Shown here piece by piece: positions 28,176-38,548 of a DNA stretch of 64,000 bases. The translations under genes were made by a program, and so were the position numbers. The stretch comes from Tupaia tana (Eukaryota; Chordata; Mammalia; Scandentia; Tupaiidae): NCBI GenBank assembly GCA_026018925.1, contig JAKSZU010000026.1, positions 18,777,127-18,841,126 of the forward strand, written 5' to 3'. Numbering within the stretch: the stretch's first letter is position 1; every line of letters begins with the position of its first letter. The notes beneath the pieces were generated by a model. It had not been told where the DNA came from and did not search any database. It was given only the letters and a program-made list of their open reading frames with translations.

Positions 28176-28599
28176 CTCATCTCCTCCTTGCCTCTGCCTG
28201 CTTGCTTGTAAAAAGAGGACCATGGCTCTGCACCCATGGGGTATCATGAATTCCCTTCCTTCCATTCTAGGAGCCGGGGTGCCAGGCTCTGGGAGGCCTG
28301 GGCCCCCTTCTCTTGTCATGTCTTCCCTTTGTGCCTGGGACTCCCTGGGAGGGTGGTTTCCATCCAGGTCATCATGCTGTCTTCCATTTCCTTGGTTCCC
28401 TAGAGTGACAGAAACCAGCCCCGGATGTCTGAAGTCCTCTCTCAGCTCCTGCTGACCAAACCCCTAATGACTGAAAACGTGTCCTTGATCATGGAGTGGG
28501 GGAAGCGAGGAGAAAGCAGGGAGAGGAGGAAGGTGCCTTTGGGGACCCCCTGCCTCACACCGTAGAGCACATGTGCCTCTGTCCATGGTGCTGCTCCTA
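28176..28599. other. Unique sequence
   Basis: Nothing recognised. Confidence 0.3.
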
Positions 28600-28705
28600 T
28601 TTGCTAAAGGAAGGAGATGATTCCTCTAGAATCAGTGACAAGAAGCTGAAGTTCAGAGGAGCTGACTTCTGGGGGTCACCCACTCCTTTTAAATGCACAG
28701 AACTC
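28600..28705 (-). mobile_element. MIR fragment
   Basis: GACAAGAAGCTGAAGTTCAG, AGGAGCTGACTTCTGGGGGT. Confidence 0.5.
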
Positions 28706-29175
28706 TAGACCCTGCCTTCAGGAAAAAAAAACTTATTTGCACATAGACCATCTATATCTACCCAAGCACTCCTCAAAGCTCATATATGAACCCCAAAGAA
28801 GCAGAAATAATCCCGAGCTGGAATGCAGGGTTGGCTTTACTGTGAGCCCGCGGTGTGGTCCAGATTTGTGGTTCACCTTTAGCAAGCTTGTATGCCAGGT
28901 TCTTAGACCTCCCAGACGTTCACAGCCAGGCTGTGAAAAGGCGCTGGCCCTCCATCACAGCAGAGTTTGAGACTGAGTTGACATGAGCTCTCTGGGTCAG
29001 GTATCTGTGTGCGCACCCTGGTGCCACGTGTGACACTGAAGCAGGTGGTAGGTGGGCTGTGTTTTCAGAAACCCCGTTCGGAGTTACTGCATGCCATCCT
29101 CCCTTTGGGCTTCTCTCTTTTTCACCCTGCCCTTCATTCCTCATATATTTGAAGTCCTCTGATAACCTCATTCCC
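28706..29175. other. Unique sequence
   Basis: Nothing recognised. Confidence 0.3.
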
Positions 29176-29464
29176 GGGACCAGCAGTTGGCGTAATGGCT
29201 ATGTCGCTGGACTCCCAGGTAGTCGACCACGGTTCGAGTCTCAGACCGTGTGGCTTAAACTCATGCCAGGCGTGTGTGCGTGCGTGCCCAAGATCCTGAG
29301 AGGAGAATGGAGGAGAAGGGATTGAGGCGTGGCCATTCCCCCTGGGGGTGATGATTTCTCGTGTTCTTTCTCTCTGTCTCTCTCTTTCTGGTGAGCGCAC
29401 GCTCCCTATAGCAAAAACCTCTCAAAAAAACAAAATGAAAACAAACAAACAAACAAACAAAACA
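29176..29464 (+). mobile_element. SINE-A with (AAAC)n tail
   Basis: GGGACCAGCAGTTGGCGTAA, GTTCGAGTCTCAGACC, GCGTGTGTGCGTGCGTGCC and a tail that has become about six AAAC units (29441-29463). Confidence 0.94.
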
Positions 29465-29925
29465 TTCCCAAAAGAAAGTCAAAGCCAAGTCTCTGGGCTC
29501 CCTGAACAGCACCCCTTTCCACATGAAGGACAGGTAGTTCTCCAAAGAGTCCTGAGCGCTCGGGGAAGGAAGCAGCCATGACCAGCATGTCCCCAGGGGC
29601 CCTGCGTGAGGGACGGGTACAGATGGAGTGGCTCCGGGCTGGGGGCGGGCTGGGGGCGAGGGGCAGATGCGGCCACCCCTGGAGCCTCACAGCTGTCTTG
29701 TTATCTCTTCATTGTCTCCCTGTCTCCTCGGCCTCCCTCCTCCCCAGCCGTCCTTCTGTCATCTCCACGTGGCCCCCCTCAGCCAGCAGCCTGGCCCCAG
29801 AACTCCCAAGGAAGCTTCCGAGAGGGTCCCTATAGATTTCCCTGCTGAAGGGGGCGAGTGGGAGGGTGAGGGCCGTGGGGTGAGTGGGAAGGAGGGAGCT
29901 CAGGTGGAGAGGCCAGGGATGGGGG
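29465..29925. other. Unique GC-rich sequence
   Basis: No repeat recognised. CpG content is moderate; short open frames only. Confidence 0.3.
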
Positions 29926-30105
29926 GGCGGCAGAGTCTATAAATCACGCCCCACTGCGTTCCTGTTTAACACACACTTCTCCGACGAGTTGTCAGTGAAA
30001 CCGTTAATTAATTAGCTAATCCCGCAATGAAGTGGATTCTAAATGGTTCTCCCCCTCCCAGCCTCCCATTTAGATAATTGCTGCTGAGGGATCTTTTGTG
30101 AGAGT
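29926..30105. promoter_or_regulatory. Repeat-free block with TATA-like and TAAT words
   Basis: GAGTCTATAAATCACGCCCC (TATA-like at 29938), then ACCGTTAATTAATTAGCTAA, CTAAATGGTTC and TTTAGATAATTGCTGC. The clustered homeodomain words suggest an enhancer; a core promoter is possible but unproven. Confidence 0.38.
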
Positions 30106-30479
30106 CATTTTTCCCAACAGGGATGGCCCTGGAACACGGAGGGAGATGAATTTAGAGAGAGGGTCAGCACGCCATCCCTGAAGCGCCTGTTTGGGGGAGA
30201 CCCTTCTCTTAGTCCAGGCAAAAACTGCAAAAAGGGGGTTGGGTGTTGGGGACAGAACAAGGGATCGGCCGGGCATACTGAATTTTGGATTTTGCAGTTT
30301 GTTCTTGATCATCAAGATGCTTTGCAAGTCTACAGAAGTCTTCCTGGGTAGGATCCCCAGGCAGGTCGTAATAGTATTGATGAGGAGGAGGATGGTGGTG
30401 CTAATTGGTGCCATGTAGGGGATGCGAACTGTGAACGAGGCGTCTGATTTCATCCTAATCCAACAGCAGACAAGTGGGG
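30106..30479. other. Unique sequence
   Basis: Nothing recognised; a 152-codon open frame on the minus strand has no motif I know. Confidence 0.3.
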
Positions 30480-30605
30480 GAGAGGGGATTATGGAGAATA
30501 GGGAAACAGTGAAAGGTGACTTGCTCAAGGTCGCAGAGCTGAGAAGTGGCAGAATTAGGAATTACTAAAGGTGTCTGAACCCTGAGCCCACCCTCTGAAC
30601 AATGA
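30480..30605 (-). mobile_element. MIR
   Basis: GTGACTTGCTCAAGGTCGCA, GAGCTGAGAAGTGGCAGAAT. Confidence 0.75.
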
Positions 30606-30666
30606 TGGGATTCTATGCAAGTCTGCTCCTTTCCTAGAAGGGACACCAAAGCTATTTAAGAGGGTT

Positions 30667-30934
30667 GGGGCCAGCAGATGGTGTAGCGGTTACGCCACTG
30701 GACTCCAATACATGGCCCGCTATGGTTTGAGTCTTGGGCCCGGTGGCTCGAAACACACATCCGATGCATGTACATGCGTGCCCAAGATCCCAGGAGGAGA
30801 ATGGAGGAGAAGAGATTGCAGCATGGCCATCCCCCCTGGTGGGTGATTTCTCACATTCCCTCTCAATGTCTCTGTCTCTCTTCCTCCAGAGAGCACACAC
30901 ACCCCCTAAGACAAAAACCTCTCCAAAAAAAAAA
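30667..30934 (+). mobile_element. SINE-A
   Basis: GGGGCCAGCAGATGGTGTAG head (SINE-B type) with SINE-A body: CATGCGTGCCCAAGATCCC, CATCCCCCCTGGTGGGTGAT and CCCCCTAAGACAAAAACCTC. Confidence 0.9.
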
Positions 30935-31099
30935 GATAACATGGCCAGTTTGAAATTATATAGGGAAAGTGATATTTGATGAATGAGTAATTGAGTGGAT
31001 GAATAGAACCCAAACTGTGACTTTCGACTCAAGATTCAATAATAGGCCGATCCTCTGTTGATGCTGAGCGGGTGTAACGAAGAAAACACATGCACACCT

Positions 31100-31880
31100 G
31101 AGAGAGGAAACTAATGGTGCTTCCCTACCCACTGCCCCTTCCCTCTGTGGTGCCTGGCCCTTGCCTGGTCTCAGTCCCTATGGTTCCAGTGGGGCTGGCC
31201 CTATCCTGAACTTCCAAGAGAAGGACACTGCCCAAGCCTGGGCAGTCATAGGGTATTTTCCACCACAGTCTCTGTCCCCAGGCATAATGGATTAGCCAGG
31301 GATAGACATGCAACCTACGCCAACACAACGAGACTTGAGTCTAGGCTTTTCACTGGAATTGTTGGGAAAGAAATGTTCTTAGACCCTGAGATTGCATAGC
31401 AGGAGCTGTTTTGCCATGAGGGTTGGAGTCACACAGAGTAATCACCAAATCTGGCAACATTAGTTGAACCCCTGGATCTAGCTATGCCTGAAGCCTACTT
31501 ACACCTGGATTATTATTATTTATTTATTTATTTTAGATATGTAAGTTTTATTTGGTATGGCAGATTTTTTTTGTTTGTTTTTTGTTTTTGTTTTGGTATG
31601 GCAGATGTTGTTGGTCACCTCTCAGCATCCATTTTTCCTCTCTTATTGATAGGATCTTAATTTTGAGTCTGCAACGCAGTTTGAAATACATGTCCAGACC
31701 TTTCGTATAGCTCCAAGGGGCTGTGTGATCCAGTTCTGGGCAATGAGTCCTTGGGGGATATGTCATTCCAAAATATAAAGACAGGCCCCTAAAGAGGAAG
31801 ATCGTGGCTCTTTTATCTTTTCCTTTTCTTTTTTTTTCCCTTCCTGGAATACACATGCAATGCTTCTCTTTGAATTTCTA
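31100..31880. mobile_element. Ancient LTR-like remnants, family not assigned
   Basis: CTTTTCACTGGAATTGTTGG, CCCCTGGATCTAGCTATGCC and later TCCAGTTCTGGGCAATGAGT resemble old mammalian LTR interiors. Alignment by eye is too weak to name them. Confidence 0.35.
31551..31607. repeat. TTTGGTATGGCAGAT duplication around a T-rich insert
   Basis: TTTGGTATGGCAGAT occurs at 31551-31565 and 31593-31607. The 27 bases between are almost all T with GTTT steps. It looks like a target duplication around a tail-only insertion. Confidence 0.7.
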
Positions 31881-32714
31881 GTCACCTGTGAAAAATAAAC
31901 CCTTTGCCTATTTAATCAATTTATACTTGTATTTCTGTTACATGCAGCCAAACACAATCCTAATTGGCAGAGTGAGGTTTCCATATTTGCAACTGAGAAG
32001 TAAGGAATGTGCGGAAGAACACACTGGTAGGATTAGGAGCAATGGCTTTGACTTCTCAATTTGCTCCAAAATGATCACCCACTTTTGTTCTATCATCTCT
32101 ATTACCTGGCAAAGATAGCAATCTGGAAGGACCATAAATTGTAAGTAGATGGGGGAGAAAATTGGCCTTTAGCAAGGACTGGCTCCAGGCAATATTTCAC
32201 AATAGGAAAGGTGGAGAAGGCTGTGGAGCAAACATGTCATATCTCCATCAGGACCAGGTACAAGAGCCTGTCGGCTAAGCAGCCTTCAGCACAACTTATT
32301 GGTCCTGTGTCCTACTCTCTCAAGGACCTGTCATCTACCAGATGTTAGCCACTTCATTTAATTAGTCAGTGCTTCCATGCTAGTAATGGCTCATGGGTCC
32401 AGGGGTGCCAGGCCTCAATGCATTTAAGGAGCCAGTGATGTTCTGGTACACAGGAAAAGCTAGCCTGGGAATGGGCCACCGAAGGCTGGTGATCTTCAAG
32501 TACCATTCCAGGGCCAGGTGTTAGACCTGGCCCGAGTCCAGAACTGGAATAGTCCGTCCAAGGAGAATCTAAGCCAGAGCTGGTACCACCGAGGTCAAGT
32601 AGTAGGAAGGTGATGAGTTGGCTTCAGTCTTCTCAGAGATGACCCTCCAGCTGCATATGCTGTAAGATGCTGAAGGTCAAATGTTAGAATCTTGGGATAA
32701 GAATTTTAGAATAC
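31881..32714. other. Unique or unassignable sequence
   Basis: No repeat or gene recognised with confidence. Confidence 0.3.
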
Positions 32715-32796
32715 TACTGGGTCATCAAAAAGTCATGATGTATTTTTCTCTGCTTTGCTATGCCAAAAGGTGTCATGACTTTTCCAATGACACAAT
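32715..32796. mobile_element. Palindromic mariner-type MITE, copy 2
   Basis: TACTGGGTCATCAAAAAGTC ... GTGTCATGACTTTTCCAATG ACACAATA. 82 bp, TA at both ends, arms complementary over most of their length. Confidence 0.85.
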
Positions 32797-32963
32797 AGCC
32801 CCCAGAGACACCTAGAACTGTATTGTTTTAGCAAACTCAAGAGTAACATCTTAGAGTGAGAGAATTCTGTAATATTAGTCCAAGAGATTCTAAAATTCTA
32901 GCTTTCTAAGAATGTAGAACTGTAGAATTTTAGAATTAGAAATCTTTAAAAATTGAACTCTTA

Positions 32964-33200
32964 GGACCAGCAGTTAGCGGAATGGCTATGTCGCTGGACT
33001 CCCACGTAGTCGACCACAGTTTGAGTCCCGGACCTGGTGGCTTAAACTCACGCCGGGCGCATGTGCGTGTGGTGCCCAAGATCCCGAGAAGGAGAAAGGA
33101 GGAGAAGGGATTGTGACGTGCCCATCCCTCCTGGGGAGTGATTTCTCACTTTCTGTCTCTATGTTTCTCTCTGTCTTTCTGGCGAGCGCATGCGCCCTAT

Positions 33201-33234
<34 letters not shown>

Positions 33235-33243
33235 CTCTCCAAA
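32964..33243 (+). mobile_element. SINE-A, tail-to-tail with a SINE-B
   Basis: GGACCAGCAGTTAGCGGAAT, box B GTTTGAGTCCC, hairpin region CATCCCTCCTGGGGAGTGAT. The A run lies after CCCTATAGC (about 29 A), before ACCCTCTCCAAAG. Confidence 0.92.
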
Positions 33244-33244
33244 G

Positions 33245-33410
33245 AATTATTTTTTATTTTTTGTTATTATTATTATTTCAACTTGACCAGAGAGAGAAAA
33301 AAAAGAAAGGGAAAGTGAGAAAGCAAGCTGCCAGGTCCAGGGCTTGAACTATAATCGGCCATGTGGGAGTCCAGCACCTTAACTACTGCAGCACCTGCTA
33401 GCTCTGGTCC
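33245..33410 (-). mobile_element. SINE-B
   Basis: ATTATTTTTTATT tail, CAACTTGACCAGAGAGAG, GGGCTTGAACTATAATCGGC and ACCTGCTAGCTCTGGTCC. Confidence 0.88.
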
Positions 33411-33864
33411 AGAGAATTTTAATGTTAAACTAACAGAATCTTAGAATAAAATATAGAGAGTGTGAGAATAACCAATTATTTTAAAAAATTTGAATTTCAG
33501 ACTCTTAAAACCCTGAGAAGTCAGAGGACTTTAGAGGTCATCCTCCCTAACCCTCTACCAAAAGTAGCAGTTATTTCTCTAGAAGTCCCAACAGGGAATC
33601 ACTGACTTATACGGCACCAATAAAACTAGGCTGGCACAAAATATATGTTCAATAGATACAAGCAAATAAAATAATAATATAAGTGGAATCACTAAAAGGA
33701 AAAACAATACAATATATAACTTCCAAACAGTAAAGGGAAATCAATGATCTCAAAGAGGGAGAAAGTAAAGAGAAAAGAAAAAGAATAGTAATCAGAACAC
33801 AAACACATACACACACCATAATAAATCAGTAATCAGAAAAAAAACAAAAAAGAAATGACAGAAA
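33411..33864. other. AT-rich sequence
   Basis: Repeated GAATTTTAGAA/TTAGAAT words around 32860-33500 hint at an old repeat I cannot name. 33720-33860 is A-rich with no structure. Confidence 0.35.
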
Positions 33865-33948
33865 TACTGGGTCATTGGGAAGTCATGATGCATTTTTGCA
33901 TTAAAAAACATAGAAAAATATGTCATGACTTTCCCAACAACCTAATTA
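33865..33948. mobile_element. Palindromic mariner-type MITE, copy 3
   Basis: TACTGGGTCATTGGGAAGTC ... ATATGTCATGACTTTCCCAA CAACCTAATTA. Inverted-repeat arms and TA boundaries. Confidence 0.82.
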
Positions 33949-34044
33949 TTTCAACTATATAAGTTATAATAAATGTAAATGGTTTAAATTTATATATTAA
34001 AAGATTAATATTCTCAAGTCATACAAAATTAGCTATGTGTTGTT

Positions 34045-34296
34045 CTTCTCCCCCTCCCACCATAGTGTGCATACACTCACTAGAAAGAGATAGACAGAGA
34101 GGGAAAGTGAGAATCCCCCCAAATCCTGGGGATGGCCATGCCCCCTAATCCCTTCTCCTCCATTCTCCTTTTGGGATTTTGGGCACACATGCACATATAC
34201 CCAGTGCGCTTTTCAAGCTGCTGGGTCCAAGATTTGAACTGTGAAGTCAGCCATGTGGGATCCAGTGCTTTAATCACCATGACATCTGGTGGCCTT
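34045..34296 (-). mobile_element. SINE-A, divergent, 13-bp TSD
   Basis: GCTATGTGTTGTT at 34032-34044 and 34297-34309. Body: CATAGTGTGCATACACTCAC, CCCAAATCCTGGGGATGGCC and CATGACATCTGGTGGCC. Confidence 0.92.
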
Positions 34297-34404
34297 GCTA
34301 TGTGTTGTTTATAAGAAATGACCCAGAAAGCTTAAAGGTAAAGGGATGAAAAAGAAAGTAAAAGCAAATACTAACAAAGCTGGTATAGCTATATTAATAA
34401 CATA

Positions 34405-34488
34405 TATTGGGTCATTGGAAAAGTCATGACATATTTTTCTATGTTTTTCTATGCAAAAATGTATCATGACTTCTCTGATGACTTGATA
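34405..34488. mobile_element. Palindromic mariner-type MITE, copy 4
   Basis: TATTGGGTCATTGGAAAAGT ... AATGTATCATGACTTCTCTG ATGACTTGATA. 84 bp; the arms pair over about 35 bp with few mismatches around a T5 loop. Confidence 0.87.
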
Positions 34489-34612
34489 CAATAGAATTTA
34501 GAGAAACACATTAAAACAGAGTAGGTACCCAACGAATGTTTGATGGATGAATGAATGAATGCTTTTTGCCATCTAGAAACGGGAACTTAATAACAATTTG
34601 AGTCATTGAGTT

Positions 34613-35240
34613 ATTGTGGTAAACTGAATATTGCTTTTACCACCACCCCCCCCCCACCAGGATACCCACATCCTATTCCCTAGAACCAGTGAATATATAT
34701 TACGTTACATGGAAAAAGGGACTTTGCAGCTATAATTAAAGTTATATCCTTAAGATAAGGAGATTATACTGGTTTTTGTAGGTGGTGGATCCAGGATAAC
34801 AAGACAAATTGAAAAGAACATTCTCTAGCTGGAGTCAAGGAGATGGAGTAGGAAGAGAAGGCAAAATTTGAAGCATGACCAGGACCCCACCTGTCTTTGT
34901 TGGAGGAGTCCACATAAAAAGCAGGCGAAGGAATGTGGACAATCTCTAGGAGCAAAGACAAACCCCCAGTGGACAGTCAACAGGGAGAAGGGACCTCGCT
35001 CCCACAATCATGAGGGACTGAATTGGGCTAACCACATGGGTGGCTTGGTAAATGGATTCTTCCCTTCAGCCTCTAGTAAGAAAGGCAACCCTGATGACAC
35101 CTTTATTTTGGCCTCATAAACCCTAAGCAGAGGACCAGTCAACGCCATCTCAACTTATGACCTACAGAAATAAATTCATGTCATTTTAAGCTACTAAGTT
35201 TATGGTAATATGTTAGGACAGCAATAGAAAACTAATATAG
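34613..35240 (+). mobile_element. MLT1-type (ERVL-MaLR) LTR
   Basis: TGTGGTAAACTGAATATTGC, CACATCCTATTCCCTAGAAC, GGACTTTGCAGCTATAATTA, TTTTAAGCTACTAAGTTTAT and GCAATAGAAAACTAATATA occur in the order of a MaLR LTR. It is about full length. C12 at 34651-34662. Only the non-coding LTR is present. Confidence 0.85.
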
Positions 35241-35380
35241 TTGCCATCATTTTTAGGAAGTCCTTGCTGGAACAAAATCTGCCTCCAAGCTAGTACTCTC
35301 ATCCAACCCTACATGTGTTCTCTTAGGCCTCCCATTACTCCCACTGGCTCATCCACCCACTGGTGTGCTTCAAACATTTT

Positions 35381-35587
35381 TTTGTTTGTTTGTTTGAGAG
35401 AGAGAGAGAGAGAGATCTTTGCTATAAGGCACATACACTCACTGGAGAGACAGAGACAGAGAGACAAAAAGTGAGAAACCACCCCCAGAGGGGTGGCCAT
35501 GCTGCAATCCCTTCTCTATTCTCCTCTTGGGATTTTAGGCATGCATACCCATATGCCTGGCGTAAGTTTCCAGCTGCTGGCCCCATG
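35381..35587 (-). mobile_element. SINE-A with most of the head deleted
   Basis: TTCAAACATTTT flanks both ends (35369-35380, 35589-35600). The body runs normally to GGCGTAAGTTTCCAGCTG, then jumps to CTGGCCCC, so about 60 bp including box B are missing between intact ends. Confidence 0.9.
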
Positions 35588-35599
35588 TTTCAAACATTT

Positions 35600-36190
35600 T
35601 AAGTCAATTATTTCAGCCATCCCAGGACTCACTCTTCCCTCCTCTCAGGCAAACATCCCCAGCTGTTTCTAGAACTCTGTTTCCAAACAATTCTCCAACC
35701 GAAATGCTCCCATGGATACCCTTGGCCCTCAGGCCTTTGCCATCACTGTGCATCACTTCCTAACCAATTCCTCAGGCACAACTTCTACAGTGACTCTCCT
35801 CAACTCAACTCCTTCAGTGACTCCTTATCACTCCAAGATGAAAGGCTCCGTGTTCTTTCACCTGGCCTTCAAGGCCTTTCTCTATTTGCTTGGCTAGCTT
35901 CAACTTCTACTCGTCCCCCATTCTAGCTAAATGGGGATCTTGAGTGTCTCTCCGCCAAGTTGATAATTTGCATATATCTACACTCCTGCTGCCACTGATT
36001 TACTCTGCCTGAAATGCCTTGCCCAGCCCCTTTCTTCTAAAGCTATGTCTTATACAAAGCCTAGCCCAAATACCAGCCTCCTTTTCATCACACCAGCTAG
36101 GAAAAAATCTGCTAGATCTAGGATCTGAGATACAGTGGGCACTCGAAATATTTGCTGGATGAATAACAAACTCAACACTGCATCCTGTAG
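35600..36190 (+). mobile_element. L2-like LINE fragment
   Basis: CCCTCAGGCCTTTGCCATCA, CACCTGGCCTTCAAGGCCTT, TCTGCCTGAAATGCCTTGCC and GTGGGCACTCGAAATATTTG TTGAATGA-type end match the L2 3' portion. Confidence 0.7.
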
Positions 36191-36197
36191 ATTTGTT

Positions 36198-36269
36198 AAA
36201 GAAATATTTATTTTATTTAATTTATTATTATTATTGTGTTTTAATTTGCTATAAGCATGTGTACTGACC

Positions 36270-36322
<53 letters not shown>

Positions 36323-36415
36323 AAGTGAGAAAGCAAGTTGCCAGGTCAGGGACTCGAACTGTGATTGGCCATGTGGGATTCCAGTGCCTTAACCACCATG
36401 CCATCTGCTGGTCCT
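36198..36415 (-). mobile_element. SINE-B with (GA)n expansion
   Basis: ATTTAATTTATTATTATT tail, GA tract of about 24 units (36270-36319), GGACTCGAACTGTGATTGG and ATCTGCTGGTCC. An imperfect TSD (CATCCTGTAGATTTG / CGTCCTATAAATTTT) flanks it inside L2. Confidence 0.9.
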
Positions 36416-36439
36416 GCGTCCTATAAATTTTAATAACTT

Positions 36440-36845
36440 CCTGAATATCCTCCAATTCACCCACTCTTCTGTATCTCCACTGGCCCTACCCCTTGGTTAA
36501 AATACTATCCTCTCTCACCTACCCAACTACCACATCTCCCAGCTCCTTCTTTTGCCCTATGTGTTCTCCATACAGTGGGTAATGAGATCTTGATAAAATA
36601 GCAACTCTAATTATGTCATCCTCTTGGTTAAAGTCCTCTAATGAATTTCTATGCTCTTAGGACAAAATTAAACCCTTACTGGAAAACTCTGTGTCATCTG
36701 AATCCTGCCTACTTCTCTACCTTCATGCCAATGTGGCAGGAGACCCTTATTCTTATCATGTATAGTCCTACCTCTGGGCCTGGGCTCTAACTATCTCCTC
36801 CATCTGAAATATTGCCTTTTCTCTCTTCACAAGTTGCATCAGGAT
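36440..36845 (+). mobile_element. L2-like LINE fragment
   Basis: AATTATGTCATCCTCTTGGT, AAAGTCCTCTAATGAATTTC, AGGACAAAATTAAACCC and CCTCTGGGCCTGGGCTCTAA. Confidence 0.7.
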
Positions 36846-36847
36846 AA

Positions 36848-37230
36848 GCTAAGTGATGCTGCTGTAACAAACACACCCACACCTCTCCATATTTGAACAC
36901 AAGAGAGAATTTCTCATTCACATCACATGTTCATCATGGGTTAGCAAGTCTTCTGTTTTGTATTTGCATTCTCGTCTTTACTCTGGAATCCAAGCCCCTC
37001 AGCAAGCACTATTTAAAACACTGCTAAGCAACCATGAGAGAGGAAAGAGGGAATACTGTAAAACCTACTGACTCTGAGTTCTGCCTAGAAGTACCTTCTA
37101 TCCCATTTCACTGCTTGGAGCAATGGCCACTCTTAGGTTCAGTGGGGCAGGGAAGTACACTGTTACTATGTCCGCAGATGAAGAGAAGAGGTAAAGTATG
37201 TAGGAATAACCCTGATGAGGACTCCATCCT
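36848..37230 (-). mobile_element. Ancient LTR/MER-type remnant
   Basis: AAGCTAAGTGATGCTGCTGT AACAAACA, TTTCTCATTCACATCACATG and CAGTGGGGCAGGGAAGTACA match a common old mammalian repeat; name not certain. Confidence 0.5.
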
Positions 37231-37480
37231 TTTACTCTTCCTTCAGATTTCAGCTCAAGCATTGCTTCTGTAAGGAATCTGTCCCTGACTACCCCCATAC
37301 CTGCCAAGCAAACGTCCTATTGCTGGTGCTTTCTATAGCATGATGTTTCTCAGCTATGGAATTTGATGCAATTGGGATCTTGCATTTACTGTGTAATTGT
37401 TTGAGTAATTTGTTTCAGACACCATAAGCTCTATGAGGGTGGGTGTCTGATCATCAGAAACATATCGGAGAGCCTTTACT
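37231..37480 (+). mobile_element. L2-like LINE 3' fragment
   Basis: CTTCAGATTTCAGCTCAAGC, AAGGAATCTGTCCCTGACTA and ACACCATAAGCTCTATGAGG. Confidence 0.72.
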
Positions 37481-37702
37481 GAGGAACGTGCTGCAGAGCA
37501 TCTGAGCAGTGCACCTCAAAACCACCAAGGCCATCAAGACCCAGGGAGCACTGAGAAGTGGTCACAGACAAGGAGACACGAGGACTATGTCATGTGGGAT
37601 TCTGGATGGGATCCCGGGACAGAGGAAGGACAGTAGGTACAACCTGGGGAAGTCTGAAGCAAGTTCAGTTCATCATAATAATGCATTAATATTATTTTAT
37701 GA

Positions 37703-37914
37703 GGGGCCAGGAAGTGGCATGGTCTGAACACAGCTAGATCCACATAAGAAAGGTCCTGTGTTCACATCCCAGTACCTCCCTGAGCATGCCCGGTGCACAC
37801 TGTGGGTGGCAGGTCAGCTGGAACTGGGGGTGAATAGTGACAAGAAGGCCCTGTTGAGGGGCCTCTCTTTCTCTTTCTCTCTCTCTCTCTCAGAATAAAT
37901 AAATGGACTCTTAA
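37703..37914 (+). mobile_element. SINE-D
   Basis: GGGGCCAGGAAGTGGCATGG, box B-like TGTTCACATCCCAG, CGGTGCACACTGTGGGTGGC, then (TC)n and CAGAATAAATAAA. SINE layout with a body unlike A or B. Confidence 0.6.
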
Positions 37915-38150
37915 AGGTGCCGGACTCCCACATGGCTAGCTGTGGTTCAAGTGCCATACTCAGCAGCTTGGAAGTCATGCGGGTGTGTGTGCACGTGTGC
38001 CCAAATCCTGAGAGGAGAATGGAGGAAAAGGGATTGCAGGCTGGACACCCTCTCCACCCAAGCGGGTGATTTTTCACTTTCCTTCTCACTGTTGCTCTCT
38101 GTCTCTCTCCACCAAGCACATGCATCCTACGGCAAAAATTTAAAAAAGAA
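37915..38150 (+). mobile_element. SINE-A, 5' truncated
   Basis: Starts GGTGCCGGACTCCCACATGG, inside the head, and continues through GGTTCAAGTGCC to CTACGGCAAAAATTTAAAAAAG. Confidence 0.85.
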
Positions 38151-38287
38151 AACAACCATATATATAGTTTTATTAATTGTGACAACTATACCATACTATG
38201 TAAGATGTCGCTAGGGAAAAGTGGGAGGAAGGTACGTAGCAACTCCCTGCACTGTCTTCACAGCAGTTCTGTAAATCTAAAATTATT

Positions 38288-38362
38288 CTTTTTTTAAAAA
38301 ATAATTATTTATTATTTATTTAATTCCATTTGTTATTTTTGTTTTTTAATTTGACCAGGCAG

Positions 38363-38412
<50 letters not shown>

Positions 38413-38518
38413 AGAGCGAGAGAGAGAAAGGGAAAGTGAGAAAGCAAGCCACCAGGTCCGGGAACTCCAACTGGGTTGGCCATGTGGGAATCCAGCACCT
38501 TTAACCACCTGCTGGCCT
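38288..38518 (-). mobile_element. SINE-B with (CA)n
   Basis: AATTTGACCAGGCAGAAAC leads into 22 CA units (38365-38408), then GAGAGAGCGAG and GGTCCGGGAACTCCAACTGG. AAATCTAAAA on both sides is the likely TSD. Confidence 0.9.
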
Positions 38519-38548
38519 CAAGCTAAAACTTTTCTAAATCTAAAAGTT

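Noticed and set aside
30070..30528. A 152-codon minus-strand open frame outside obvious repeats
   Set aside because: No recognisable motif, ends in a MIR, and no start or splice context. Length is compatible with chance.
34613..35240. Possible endogenous retrovirus with genes
   Set aside because: Only a MaLR-type solo LTR is present. No gag, pol or env similarity is seen on either side.
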